This document shows, in pieces, positions 43,523-53,052 of a DNA stretch of 64,000 nucleotides; positions within the stretch are counted from its first letter, which is position 1, and every line of letters starts with the position of its first letter. A model generated the notes under the pieces. That model did not search any database, was not told the origin of the DNA, and saw only the letters and a program-made list of their open reading frames with translations. A program made the position numbers and the translations under genes. The DNA comes from JAXMAO01 sp046350375 (lineage in GTDB: Bacteria > Planctomycetota > Phycisphaerae > UBA1845 > UTPLA1): contig JAXMAO010000005.1 of assembly GCA_046350375.1 (NCBI GenBank), positions 124,001 to 188,000 on the forward strand. The letters are read 5' to 3'.

Positions 43523-44632
43523 CTACTGCGCCTTTCTCAGCTCCGCAAACGCCTGCTCCTCCAGCAGCGCCGCCTCGCGCAGCGCCACCCGCTGCCGACT
43601 CCGAACCGCCTCGGGCGGCTCGCCGCCCGGCACGTCGCGCGGCCACGGCACGAACGCCCGCCCGTTCTCCAGCTGCTGCCGCTCGCGCTCAAACAGATCC
43701 GCCGCGCGCAACACCGCGCCCCGCGCCAGGCCGAACTCCGGCGCAATCCGCCGCAGATAGCGCGCCGCCGCGCCGCGCGCGTCCACCAGGCTCACATACG
43801 TCCACGCGTTCGCCTGCATGTACTCGCGACCGCTCGCCTTCTCCAGCTCCGCCGCCCAGGCCTCAAACGCCCCGCGACCCTGCGCAAAGCCGCTGGTCTC
43901 GCTCAGCCCGTGCAGCGACACCGCCCGCGCCACGCTGGCGCGGTGCGCCGCGCGCGGCTCCGGCCGGCCCGTCCGCCGCAGCACGATGAAAATCGCCGTC
44001 GGCCATCCGGTCGCCGCCGCGTCGCTCTCGCGCGACTCGTACGTGCGACACCACCAGCGCTTCCCGCCCGCCGAATAGCCCGTCACGATTCCCCAGTTCT
44101 CCGGCGGAATCAGGTTTGTCGCCAGCACCGGCACCCCGGCATCCAGCGACTTGTGCACCGCGTCGCGCGCCGCCACCGACTCTCCCGCCACTCCACCGCG
44201 CTGCGGAAAAAAAGTCTGCGCCTCCAGCCCCAGCGCGCTCAGCGCCGCCGACACGCACTCCGCCCCCGCGAACGGCTCCGGGCAGCTCGCGTCCCACGCC
44301 CCCGGGCGAAACTGCGTCCGAAACGCCAGCCCCGACAGGCCCATCAGCTCGTCGTAGTCGACGTGCCGGCCCAGGCCGTTCAGCGTCACCTCCAGGCAGT
44401 GCATGAACGTGCAGTCGCGCCCCGCGCCCCAGCCCGCCAGCGCCGACAGACCCTCGATCCGCGTCTGCGTCGGCTGGCGAATCACCACCAGCGCCGAGCG
44501 CTCGACCTCCACTACCTGCGTCGCCGGTTTTCCGCATCCGCCCGCCGACATCAGCCCGAGCGCCAGCGCTCGTGCCAGCGCCGCGCCGGCCCGGCTGCGC
44601 GCCCGGCTCGATCGTTGTCTATCGTCGCGCAT
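43523..44632 (-). CDS. Lipoprotein with BtrH/C39-like cysteine domain
   Basis: 369 residues. Signal peptide ending in SAGGC, so Cys33 is the probable lipidation site. The segment GRDCTFMHCLEVTLNGLGRH (about 71-90) and the following DELMGLSGLAFRTQF resemble the BtrH N-terminal/C39-like papain fold, in which the first cysteine is the nucleophile of acyl transfer or proteolysis. A WGIVTGYSAGGKRWWCRTYE segment carries a possible catalytic His-less site; the usual HxxV/I is not obvious, so enzymatic status is uncertain. A helical C-terminal region follows (GAVLRAADLFERERQQLENG). The gene overlaps the TrkH-like gene by 14 bases and precedes the glycosyltransferase-like gene, so all three are probably one operon. 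Confidence 0.7.
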   Translation of the reverse strand: MRDDRQRSSRARSRAGAALARALALGLMSAGGCGKPATQVVEVERSALVVIRQPTQTRIEGLSALAGWGAGRDCTFMHCLEVTLNGLGRHVDYDELMGLSGLAFRTQFRPGAWDASCPEPFAGAECVSAALSALGLEAQTFFPQRGGVAGESVAARDAVHKSLDAGVPVLATNLIPPENWGIVTGYSAGGKRWWCRTYESRESDAAATGWPTAIFIVLRRTGRPEPRAAHRASVARAVSLHGLSETSGFAQGRGAFEAWAAELEKASGREYMQANAWTYVSLVDARGAAARYLRRIAPEFGLARGAVLRAADLFERERQQLENGRAFVPWPRDVPGGEPPEAVRSRQRVALREAALLEEQAFAELRKAQ

Positions 44633-46382
44633 TTCGACGTGGGGGTTCCGTGGCCGACAGCTCCGACGCGATCCCGCACCATCCGATCAGCGGCACGAGC
44701 CTGCCGGCCAGCATGAACCCGATCATCGCCAGCCGCGCCGCCCAGGTCAAATGCGGCGCCAGCCCGGTCGTCCAGCCGACCCCGCACCCCGCCGACGCAC
44801 CATCCACCACCCGCTCCCACGCGGTCGCGTCCTGCAACAAGAACAGAGCGCCGGCCGCCGCCGCCGGCAGCGCCAGCGACCACAGCGCCAGTCGCCGCAG
44901 TCGCCGCAACAGGCGCCGTCGCAGGCCGTCTTCCACGCTGCCGCGCGCCGCCCCGAAGCGCATCACGAACCAGCCCAGCACCGTGGTCGTTCGCAGCCCG
45001 CCGGCAAACGACGCGGTTGATCCGCCGATCGCCATCCACAACAGCACCAGCGCCAGCCCCATGCCGCTGATCGCCCCCTGTGCCAGCGGAACGCCCGCGA
45101 ACCCGGCCGAGCGCGCATTCGCCGACAGAAACACCGCCGCTTTCCACCGCGCGCCGGCCGAGCGCATGTCAAACAGCGGCACCTGCCCCGGCCCCAGGTC
45201 CAGCGGCCGCGTGGTGCGCATGGCGGGGGGCATCACGCCCGGCGCCTCGATGAAAAACAGCGCCACCGCCCCGACCACCAGCAGCCAGAACGCCGCGGCA
45301 AACTCGAGCGAGATCGTCCGCTGCAGGACGCCCGCCGCCGGCGACAGCGGCGCCGTTCCGCGCCGCGCCTCACCGCCCGAGCGATCCTCGCGGATCCAGC
45401 CCAGCGCCGCGATCAGCGGCGCCAGCCCGATCGATCCGGCCAGCATCAGCCCGGTCGCCGCCACAAACACCAGCCCGTTCGACAGGTAGCTCGCCAGCCC
45501 GCCCGCCTTCAGACACAGTCCGCAGTTCAGCAGCGCCGAAGCCGAGTGAAACAGGCTCCAGCCGAGCCGCGTCGCCGCGTCCGGCGCGTCGGCCGCCCGC
45601 CACGCCGCCAGCATCACCGCCGCCCCCGCCGCCTGCAGCGCCAGCGACGCCTTCAGCACCGTCGCCAGCCTCAGCGGACGACCCAGCAGCGGCTGAATCG
45701 CCACCAGCCCCAGCGCCGCGACGCCCGCACCGCCGATCTGCATCAGCCCGTAGAGCACCGCGCAGCCAAACGGCGAATAGTCGGTCTGCAAGTCGTACCC
45801 GCTGACGCCCACCAGCGCCGCCGCGCTCACCGCCGACTGCGCACAAAAGCTGACGTGCCGCCAGAAATTGTGCCGATAGTCCGGCACGCCCGAAATGGTC
45901 GCCGCCGGCGTCGCCAGCACGGCCGTGCCGATCGCCACCACCACCAGCCAGCCGACCAGCGCCACGACCGCCAGCCGCCGCGGCGCACTCGCCCGCGCTG
46001 CAACCGCGCGGGCCCACGCCACGCCCCAGTCGACCGCCGACTGCCCGGCCACAAACAGCGTCAGAATCGCCAGCGCCACGTCGAGCCGCCGCTCGATCGC
46101 CCCCGCAACTCCGGCCAACAGGAAGACCCCCGACGTGATCGCCAGCGATCGGCCGGCCGCGCTGCCGCTGTCGCCGCGCGCCAGCAGCCCGCAGCGCCGC
46201 GTCAGCCACGCCGCGATCGCCGGAAGCTGCGCCGCCCACAGCGCGGCCCGCGGCAGCAGCGCCGCGCCGCTCTCGTCGCGCGCCAGAAGCGCCGCCACCC
46301 CCAGCAGCGCCAGGCCGGCCGTCAGCGCGTCGGCTCGATCATGCGATGATGCGCGCGGGGCTGTGTCTGTCATGGCCGACAT
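44619..46382 (-). CDS. TrkH/KtrB-like cation channel protein
   Basis: 587 residues from ATG at 46382 (ATG 46373 and TTG 46394 are alternatives). Four pore-loop units characteristic of the superfamily of K+ transporters are found: SAVSAAALVGVSGYDLQTDY, FHSASALLNCGLCLKAGG, SANARSAGFAGVPLAQG and DGASAGCGVGWTTGL, each keeping a filter glycine. The conserved segment IGGSTASFAGGLRTTTVLGW, which lines the gate in TrkH, is present with Arg in place of Lys. The N-terminal 120 residues add extra helices. The protein imports K+ or Na+ with a cytosolic NAD/ATP-binding partner (TrkA/KtrA) in known systems, but none is encoded nearby. It overlaps the lipoprotein gene. Confidence 0.82.
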   Translation of the reverse strand: MSAMTDTAPRASSHDRADALTAGLALLGVAALLARDESGAALLPRAALWAAQLPAIAAWLTRRCGLLARGDSGSAAGRSLAITSGVFLLAGVAGAIERRLDVALAILTLFVAGQSAVDWGVAWARAVAARASAPRRLAVVALVGWLVVVAIGTAVLATPAATISGVPDYRHNFWRHVSFCAQSAVSAAALVGVSGYDLQTDYSPFGCAVLYGLMQIGGAGVAALGLVAIQPLLGRPLRLATVLKASLALQAAGAAVMLAAWRAADAPDAATRLGWSLFHSASALLNCGLCLKAGGLASYLSNGLVFVAATGLMLAGSIGLAPLIAALGWIREDRSGGEARRGTAPLSPAAGVLQRTISLEFAAAFWLLVVGAVALFFIEAPGVMPPAMRTTRPLDLGPGQVPLFDMRSAGARWKAAVFLSANARSAGFAGVPLAQGAISGMGLALVLLWMAIGGSTASFAGGLRTTTVLGWFVMRFGAARGSVEDGLRRRLLRRLRRLALWSLALPAAAAGALFLLQDATAWERVVDGASAGCGVGWTTGLAPHLTWAARLAMIGFMLAGRLVPLIGWCGIASELSATEPPRRNARR

Positions 46383-46442
46383 GGCTCGTCTCAACCCGGT
46401 CGCGACGCGCGCCGCAATTCCCGGGTTCGTCCATAATCGGGG

Positions 46443-47723
46443 TCACCGTTCCGCGGGCCGCGACGACGCCATCGGCGCCGGCCCGCGATAGGCACCACCC
46501 GAACGCAGCGCCGCCGGCGGCGGCATTGCCGGCCGCGTCGTCAGCGGCGCGGGACGGACGCCCGGCCCCGGCGGCACGGGTACGCTCGGCGCCGGCTGGC
46601 TCGACACCACCACGATCGGCTTGACCGGCGCCACGCGCGACACCTCGACCCGCATCCGCCGCAGCTCCGACACCTGGAACGTGTAGGTCAGCACGCGCTC
46701 GGCCGGCTGGCTGGTCGTGCCGCCGCCGGGCGCGCTGGTCGGCGCCGCACCGGGGCGCGTCGACGTCGGCTTGGGCGCCGGCGCGCGGGTGGTCATGATC
46801 AGATCGACCTTCACGTCGCGCGTCTCGTCGAGCGCCAGCAGCTCACCGGCATCGACGTCGAACGACAGCGCGCCCTCGACCCGCGCCGCGCGCGTCTCCA
46901 GCCGGCGGTCGTCCTTCTTGTGGGCCGGGTCCTCTTCGAGCTGCAACTGCGCGGCGAAGCTGACCTGCGCCACGCGCCGCCCGTCGCGCGCGTCGATCGA
47001 CTTGAGCGTGTAGGCCACCGGCCCGTGCAGCGTGCCAAACGGCGCGCAGGCGATCCGCCGCTCCTTGCGCCACGTCTCGCCCGGCGCCACCGGCGCATCG
47101 GCGATGTATGACTGGTAAAACGTCGTCAGAATCTGATCCCAGTCGTTGGCGGTCGGCGACTCCATGCCGGTCAGCGCGTTCGGCCGCGCCGTCGCCGGCC
47201 CCGAGGTCGGCGGCGGCGTCATGTCGTGGCGCTTGCCGCGCGAGTCCATCTGAAAGCGAATCCGCCGATTGGCCCAGGTCGCCAGCGTGGTCGCCTGCGA
47301 CGGCGGCACGCCGCGCAGCGAGTCGAACTGCACCTCGTTGCGCCCGTCGTGATAGCGCCCCTGGATGCGGTCGATCAGCCAGTCGAGGGTCGTGTCTGGC
47401 TCCCGCGGCCGCGGGGGCTGCGCCTCGACCACGATCCACCACTCGCGGTCGTCGTGCACCACCGGCAGGTTCGGAAAGAACGAGACGACGTTGGCCTTCT
47501 CGGTCTGCGTGCGGATGCGCACGTAGCGCTTCTGCCCGGGCGCCAGGCGATGCTCGAGCAGCACGCGCGACTGCGCCGCCGGCTCGTCGGCCGCCAGCCG
47601 CGCCGCCAGCAGCATCAGCAGCACGCCGGGCAGCGCGCGCAACACTCCGCGGGCGCGACGGCTCGCGCACGGCTGGACACGGGATGCCTTCGGAAACAAC
47701 CGCTGGTCGGGCGCGGGGATCAA
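46443..47723 (-). CDS. Exported protein of unknown function
   Basis: 426 residues from TTG at 47723, seven bases after the rplU stop; a GTG about 27 codons later would give a shorter signal peptide. A hydrophobic signal (VLRALPGVLLMLLAARLA) is followed by LAPGQKRYVRIRTQTEKAN. The body is beta-rich with segments WWIVVEAQPPRP, TTLDWLIDRIQGRYHDG and IRFQMDSRGKRHD, and contains a Pro/Thr-rich region of about 40 residues (STRPGAAPTSAPGGGTTS) before a last folded part. A Pro-rich tail ends the protein. No family is recognised; the profile is that of a planctomycete periplasmic or outer-membrane protein. Its place right behind rplU suggests read-through transcription. Confidence 0.65.
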   Translation of the reverse strand: MIPAPDQRLFPKASRVQPCASRRARGVLRALPGVLLMLLAARLAADEPAAQSRVLLEHRLAPGQKRYVRIRTQTEKANVVSFFPNLPVVHDDREWWIVVEAQPPRPREPDTTLDWLIDRIQGRYHDGRNEVQFDSLRGVPPSQATTLATWANRRIRFQMDSRGKRHDMTPPPTSGPATARPNALTGMESPTANDWDQILTTFYQSYIADAPVAPGETWRKERRIACAPFGTLHGPVAYTLKSIDARDGRRVAQVSFAAQLQLEEDPAHKKDDRRLETRAARVEGALSFDVDAGELLALDETRDVKVDLIMTTRAPAPKPTSTRPGAAPTSAPGGGTTSQPAERVLTYTFQVSELRRMRVEVSRVAPVKPIVVVSSQPAPSVPVPPGPGVRPAPLTTRPAMPPPAALRSGGAYRGPAPMASSRPAER

Positions 47724-47730
47724 GGGCAGG

Positions 47731-48045
47731 TCAGCCGGAGATCTGCTCGACGGTGACCTTCAGGTACTTCTGGCGATGCCCCTTCTTCTTGTGGTAGCCC
47801 TTCCGCCGCCGGAACTTCTGAATGACCAGCTTCGGTCCCTTGATCTCGCCGTGCAGCTTGGCCGAGACCTTGGCGGCCGGGATGGCCGGATCGCCGATCT
47901 TCGCCGCGGCCCCTTCCCCGAGCATCAGAACGCGGTCGAACTGGACGTGCGTCGCGCCGTCGGGCAGGTCGCGCCGCTCGACGAAGATCGTGTCGCCTTG
48001 CCGGACCCAGTATTGCTTGCCGCCGTCTTCGATGATGGCGTACAT
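47731..48045 (-). CDS. rplU: 50S ribosomal protein L21
   Basis: 104 residues from ATG at 48045 with a GGAGA element. Binds 23S rRNA in the large subunit with L20. Hallmarks are MYAIIEDGGKQYWVRQGDTI at the start, KVSAKLHGEIKGPKLVIQKF, and the basic C-terminal KRRKGYHKKKGHRQKY-type segment ending LKVTVEQI. L21 is typically followed by rpmA (L27); here the next gene is an exported protein of unknown function, so the usual pair is broken. A candidate promoter lies directly upstream. Confidence 0.97.
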   Translation of the reverse strand: MYAIIEDGGKQYWVRQGDTIFVERRDLPDGATHVQFDRVLMLGEGAAAKIGDPAIPAAKVSAKLHGEIKGPKLVIQKFRRRKGYHKKKGHRQKYLKVTVEQISG

Positions 48046-48081
48046 CCGAATGTCTCCGTTTCGGCCTGGCCGAGTCGAGAG

Positions 48082-48110
48082 AGTATGCGGCAAAACCGGG
48101 CCGTCCGCAA
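48082..48110 (-). promoter_or_regulatory. Candidate rplU promoter
   Basis: TTGCGG (48105-48110), 17 bases, CATACT (48082-48087; 4 of 6). The leader would be about 30 bases. No L21 autoregulatory structure is evident in so short a leader. Confidence 0.4.
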
Positions 48111-48230
48111 GGGGGCCGGCCAGCCGCAAACTGTCGGGCCGACGGAAGTTCGGACCGCCGCGGAGGAGCGACGCCCCGGGTCCGTGGCCGGGCCGCGGTC
48201 GAGCCCGCAGTCGCTGCGCCCGGTCGGGCG

Positions 48231-48767
48231 CTATGCCGGCGGGTGGTCGCGCAGATAGATGACAATCGCCGCGCCGAACGCCGGCAGGTCGGCCGGTCGG
48301 CGGCTGCTGATGAAATGCCGGTCGCAGACCACCGGCTGGTCGACCCACACCGCGCCGGCGTTGGCCAGATCGTCGCGAATGCCCGGCGTGCTGGTCATGT
48401 GCAGGCCGCGCACCACGCCGGCCGAGATGGCGATCCACGGTCCATGACAGATCGTGGCGATCAGTTTTCCCGCCGCGTGGAATTCGCGCACCAGCCGCAG
48501 GGCGTCGGCGTCGCGGCGCACGGCGTCGGGCATCCACCCGCCGGGCAGGACGACGGCCGCGAAGTCGGCGGCGGAGAGGTCGGCCAGCCGCGCCTCGGCC
48601 ATCGCCGGGTAGCCATGCTTGCCGCGGAAGACGCGCTCGATGGAAGTGGCCGCGAGCGTGACGCGACAGCCGGCCTCTTCAAGGCGCAGCCTGGGGTACC
48701 ACAGTTCGAGGTCTTCGTAATCGTCGCCGACGAAGATCAGGACGCGCGGCGCGGCGGATGCGGGCAT
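48231..48767 (-). CDS. DJ-1/PfpI family protein
   Basis: 178 residues. Members are glyoxalases, chaperones or amidotransferase-like proteases that act as nonspecific damage-repair enzymes. The conserved acid is Glu18 (GDDYEDLE), and the nucleophile elbow ATICHGPW holds Cys107 and His108. AVVLPGGWMPDAVRRD and SSRRPADLPAFGAAIVIYL match the rest of the fold. The sequence is intact. It is the last gene of the efflux operon, six bases after the permease stop, so it may protect the cell against the same reactive compounds, or it may simply be co-regulated. Confidence 0.88.
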   Translation of the reverse strand: MPASAAPRVLIFVGDDYEDLELWYPRLRLEEAGCRVTLAATSIERVFRGKHGYPAMAEARLADLSAADFAAVVLPGGWMPDAVRRDADALRLVREFHAAGKLIATICHGPWIAISAGVVRGLHMTSTPGIRDDLANAGAVWVDQPVVCDRHFISSRRPADLPAFGAAIVIYLRDHPPA

Positions 48768-48773
48768 GCGGGG

Positions 48774-50006
48774 TTACTCGAAGCGCAGGGCCTCGACCGG
48801 GTCGAGCTTCGAGGCTTTGAACGCGGGGTAGATGCCGCTGACCAGCCCGGTGATGGTCGCCATCAGCAGCGCGATGATGACGGAAAACGTCGACGTCTTG
48901 GTGGTCAGAATGCGCGTGATCTGTTCGAGGGCGCGCGACATGCCATAGCCGAACAGCGCGCCGGCCGCGCCGCCCAGCATCGAGACGATGCCGGCCTCGA
49001 TCAGGAACTGGCTCAGCACGTCGCCGCGCTTGGCGCCCATGGCCATGCGCACGCCGATCTCGCGCGTCCGCTCGGTGACCGAGACCAGCATGATGTTCAT
49101 GATGCCGATGCCGCCCACGACCAGGCTGATGCCCGAGATGGCATAGAGAACGACGGCGAACAGCCGCTGCATCTGCTCGAACTGCTTGAGAAACTCGCCC
49201 TGCGCCTGGACCTGGAAGTCGTCCTGCTGCCCGGGGCGGATGCGGTGGCGCTGCCGCAGCAGCCGCTTGACCTGGTCCTTGGCCTTTTCGATGTCGGGCG
49301 CGGCGGGCGAGAGCGCCTCGCACATGATGATGCCGACGGCGTTCAGGCCGTAGAGCTTCTTCATGGCCGTGGTGATGGGCACGATGACCTGGTCGTCGAC
49401 GTCGGTGAAGCCGATGTTGCCCTTTTTCTCCATGACGCCGATGACGCGAAAGCCGCGCGCTCCCAGCACGCCGCCGACCTTGATGATCTCGTCGATCGCC
49501 GGCCGGCCGCCGAACAGCTCCTGCTTCACCTTGTAGCCCAGGACGCAGACGCTGTCGTCGCCGATGACGTGGCTGCGCGCCAGGAACTGCCCCTCGTCGA
49601 CGTGGTAGTTGTTGATCGCGGCGTAGGTCTCGGTGGTGCCGAGGACCGTCGTCCGGGTGTTCTTCGACAGGAACTTCACCAGCACGCCGCCGTTGGGCAC
49701 CTGCGGCGAGGCGTTGCGAACGTCGGAACACTCCTTCGAAATCGCCTCGGCGTCTTCGAGCTTCAGCGAGTCGATCGCGCCGACGGCCCGGCCGCGGTCG
49801 CGTCGCAAAGCGGGCGTGACGAACAGCTTGTTCGAGCCCATCGACGAGAAGCGCCCCTCGATCTCGCCCGCCGTGCCTTCGAGAATCGACATCGCCGAGA
49901 CCACCGACGCCACGCCGATGACCACGCCCAGCGTTGCCAGGAAGCTGCGCAGCGGGTGGTTGCGCAGGCTGCGAAGCGCCATGAAGAAGATACGCAGAAA
50001 GAACAT
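48774..50006 (-). CDS. MacB-like ABC transporter permease
   Basis: 410 residues. FtsX-type permease with one N-terminal helix (about 20-42), a large periplasmic domain, and three C-terminal helices (about 285-305, 330-355, 375-395). The start LRSLRNHPLRSFLATLGVVI and the C-terminal LVVGGIGIMNIMLVSVTERT followed by REIGVRMAMGAKRGDVLSQF are characteristic of MacB/LolCE-type mechanotransmission proteins. It should work with the separately encoded ATPase and with the HlyD/MacA-like adaptor upstream in the operon. The substrate is unknown (antibiotic, peptide or lipoprotein). Spacing of 3 and 6 bases to its neighbours supports co-translation. Confidence 0.92.
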   Translation of the reverse strand: MFFLRIFFMALRSLRNHPLRSFLATLGVVIGVASVVSAMSILEGTAGEIEGRFSSMGSNKLFVTPALRRDRGRAVGAIDSLKLEDAEAISKECSDVRNASPQVPNGGVLVKFLSKNTRTTVLGTTETYAAINNYHVDEGQFLARSHVIGDDSVCVLGYKVKQELFGGRPAIDEIIKVGGVLGARGFRVIGVMEKKGNIGFTDVDDQVIVPITTAMKKLYGLNAVGIIMCEALSPAAPDIEKAKDQVKRLLRQRHRIRPGQQDDFQVQAQGEFLKQFEQMQRLFAVVLYAISGISLVVGGIGIMNIMLVSVTERTREIGVRMAMGAKRGDVLSQFLIEAGIVSMLGGAAGALFGYGMSRALEQITRILTTKTSTFSVIIALLMATITGLVSGIYPAFKASKLDPVEALRFE

Positions 50007-50009
50007 GCG

Positions 50010-50804
<795 letters not shown>

Positions 50805-50826
50805 GAAGCGATCGGGCAACGCGCGG

Positions 50827-52299
50827 CTAGCCGCTCTGCTGCTGCTCCTTCTCCTTGTCGGTGAAGCGCGGCCGCTTGGTGAACACCTCGGGAACGCCGT
50901 CGAGCCCGGTGCGGACCTCGGTGTAGATGCCGTCGGTCACGCCGATCTTCACGGGCACCTTGCGCTCGCCCGCGCGGCTCTGGCCGGGCTTCTTCTCGGG
51001 AACATAGACGAACGACTCCTTGCCCTCGCTCACGATCGCCTCGTTGCGGACGCGCAGCACGTTCTGAACCTTGTCGGCCGTGAACTCGACGTCGGACTGC
51101 AGGCCCAACAGCTTCTCAAGGTCGCGCCCCAGAAGCACGATCCGCACGTCAAAGGTCACCACGTTGTTGATCTTCTTCGGCTCGGGCAGGATGCGCTCGA
51201 TGACGCCGCTGAAGGTCTCGCTGCGATAGGCCTCGACGGTGATGTTGACGCGCTGCCCGAGCATCGGCTCGAGCTCCACCGGCGTGGTGGTCGGCGCCGA
51301 ATCCGCCGCCGGAGCTGCCGCCGGAGCGAGTCGCGCGTTCAGCTCGTCCAGGCGCTGTGAAACGGCGGCGGTCGACTCGGGCCGGCCGTGCCCCGGCTGG
51401 GCGTGCTCGGGCGCCACCTTGCGGACGGCGCCGATGTCGGCCTCGTCGACCTGGGCGATGACCACCATCTTGCTGACGTCGGCCAGGTAGAGCAGCGGCG
51501 TGCCGCCGGTCAGCGAGGTTTTGCCACTCTGGATGACCTCGTCCTTCTTGACGCGGACGGAATAGACCATGCCGGCCGTCTTGGCATAGACCTTCGTCTC
51601 GCGCAGCCGCTCCTGCGCGTCGTCGAGCGCCTTGGCGACACCGTCGCGGTTGGCCTCGGCCTGGCGGACGTCCTGCTTGGCGTTTCGCAGCACGGTCTTC
51701 TCGAGCACCTGGGCGCGGGCGTGGTCGGCCTTGGCCTGGTCGAGCAGCGCCTGGGCGCGCTCGTACCCGGCCTTGCGGATGATGTACTCCTGCTCGCTGG
51801 CGACCGGCTCCTTGCGCATGAAGAGCGATTCGGTCTTGCGGAAATCAGTCTCGGCCTGGAGCAGCGAGGCGGCCGCGTCGCGGACGCGCGCCTCGGCGCT
51901 GGCGGTGTTGAGCGGCAGGGTCAGGGTCTGTTCGTCCAGCGCGATCTTGAACTTCTCAAGCGTCGCCTCGGCGCGCTCCAGTTCGGCCGCATTGCGCTCG
52001 AGGTTGCGCTTCTCGTCGACCGGGTCGAGCTCGACCAGCAGGTCGCCTTCGTTGACCATCTGTCCTTCGACGACGTAGATCTTCGCCACCTGGCCGCTGG
52101 CCTTGCACTTCACCTCGATCAGCTGGTTGGACTCGACCGTGCCGCTGGAGTGCACGGGAATGACCAGGTCGCCGCGCGAGACCTTGTCAATCTCGCCATC
52201 GAGAAAGGTGGCAAGCTGCGTGTCCTTGAACTTGTAGATCAGCAGGACCAGCAGCAGGACAACCGATCCGCCAATGATCCAGCCGCGTTTGCGTTTCAC
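50827..52299 (-). CDS. MacA/HlyD-family periplasmic adaptor
   Basis: 490 residues. One N-terminal transmembrane helix (about 7-23) anchors a periplasmic protein. The biotinyl-lipoyl-like motif is split: SSGTVESNQLIEVKCKASGQ near residue 51 and YSVRVKKDEVIQSGKTSL after the coil. Between them, about 100-230, lies a long helical hairpin (RNAAELERAEATLEKFK, LDQAKADHARAQVLEKTVLR). A membrane-proximal beta domain (RVNITVEAYRSETFSGVIE) follows. Linker residues APAAAPAADSAPTTTPVE are low-complexity. It would bridge the MacB-like permease to an outer-membrane channel of the TolC type, which is not encoded here. First gene of the four-gene operon; a weak -10 (TAGAAT, 52435-52440) lies upstream. Confidence 0.9.
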   Translation of the reverse strand: MKRKRGWIIGGSVVLLLVLLIYKFKDTQLATFLDGEIDKVSRGDLVIPVHSSGTVESNQLIEVKCKASGQVAKIYVVEGQMVNEGDLLVELDPVDEKRNLERNAAELERAEATLEKFKIALDEQTLTLPLNTASAEARVRDAAASLLQAETDFRKTESLFMRKEPVASEQEYIIRKAGYERAQALLDQAKADHARAQVLEKTVLRNAKQDVRQAEANRDGVAKALDDAQERLRETKVYAKTAGMVYSVRVKKDEVIQSGKTSLTGGTPLLYLADVSKMVVIAQVDEADIGAVRKVAPEHAQPGHGRPESTAAVSQRLDELNARLAPAAAPAADSAPTTTPVELEPMLGQRVNITVEAYRSETFSGVIERILPEPKKINNVVTFDVRIVLLGRDLEKLLGLQSDVEFTADKVQNVLRVRNEAIVSEGKESFVYVPEKKPGQSRAGERKVPVKIGVTDGIYTEVRTGLDGVPEVFTKRPRFTDKEKEQQQSG

Positions 52300-52554
52300 G
52301 GGTTCTCACCTGGGGGCCGCGAGGCGCGGAACTGCGGGCAAGCGCGCCCAATGGCGCGGGTCGGCCGCCGCGCTCGCTCAAGGGTCCGGCCGGCGGCAAC
52401 AGCGCGCACCGGTCCCGGAGTACTGGTAAACGAGATTCTATCGGCCAACGTTCTTGACGGCCACGACGCGGGGCCGATTCCGAGCTCCGCCGCACGCACC
52501 GGCAGATTCGGCCGATTCACAACCGATCGATCAGCCGTCCGGGCCGGGGGGACG

Positions 52555-52899
52555 CTACTCGGCCTTGGCGGCCTGGGCCCGGGCGCGCGAGCGCCCGCTG
52601 CGACGGCGCTCCAACTCACGCTTCAGGGCGTGCTTGACGCGCTCGGCCGCGCCGCTGACCGCGGCGAACAGGTCGGCCTGAGTCTCCTCCGCCATTAGCC
52701 CGCCGCTGGGGATTATTTCAAGCGTGATGCGGCAGCGCTTGTCGGGTCCGCCCTTGGGTCCGTTAACATCGGACAAGGCGACCCGCACCTCCGCCACGCG
52801 CTTGGTAAACCGGCCGATCGCGAACTTCAGCCGGCGATTGACGTGATCCCGCAATTCATCATCCACGACCACCTTTCGCCCGGCGATCTGAACATTCAT
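52555..52899 (-). CDS. hpf: Short ribosome hibernation promoting factor
   Basis: 114 residues, preceded by AGGAGAGG. The start MNVQIAGRKVVVDDELRDHV and the segments RFTKRVAEVRVALSDVNGP and TQADLFAAVSGAAERVKHAL match the HPF/RaiA (YfiA) fold, which binds the 30S subunit at the mRNA/tRNA channel and inactivates ribosomes in stationary phase. It lacks the C-terminal dimerisation domain of long HPF, so it is the short type. The C-terminal tail is basic (RRRSGRSRARAQAA). It has its own transcription unit; the 255 bases before the HlyD-like gene show no gene, and the gap to the DUF1028 gene is about 150 bases. Confidence 0.9.
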   Translation of the reverse strand: MNVQIAGRKVVVDDELRDHVNRRLKFAIGRFTKRVAEVRVALSDVNGPKGGPDKRCRITLEIIPSGGLMAEETQADLFAAVSGAAERVKHALKRELERRRSGRSRARAQAAKAE

Positions 52900-53052
52900 C
52901 GCACCTCTCCTGGTGGGCCGAAGCCTGCGGCGATCCGCCGCCGGTCCCCTCCTCCCATGCTACGCGGGGGGCCGGCGCGCGTTCGCCGCTCGTCAGGTCT
53001 CCTTGCAATTCTAACGCCACCGGCGCGGCCCGGAAGCCGGTTTTTCACGCCG

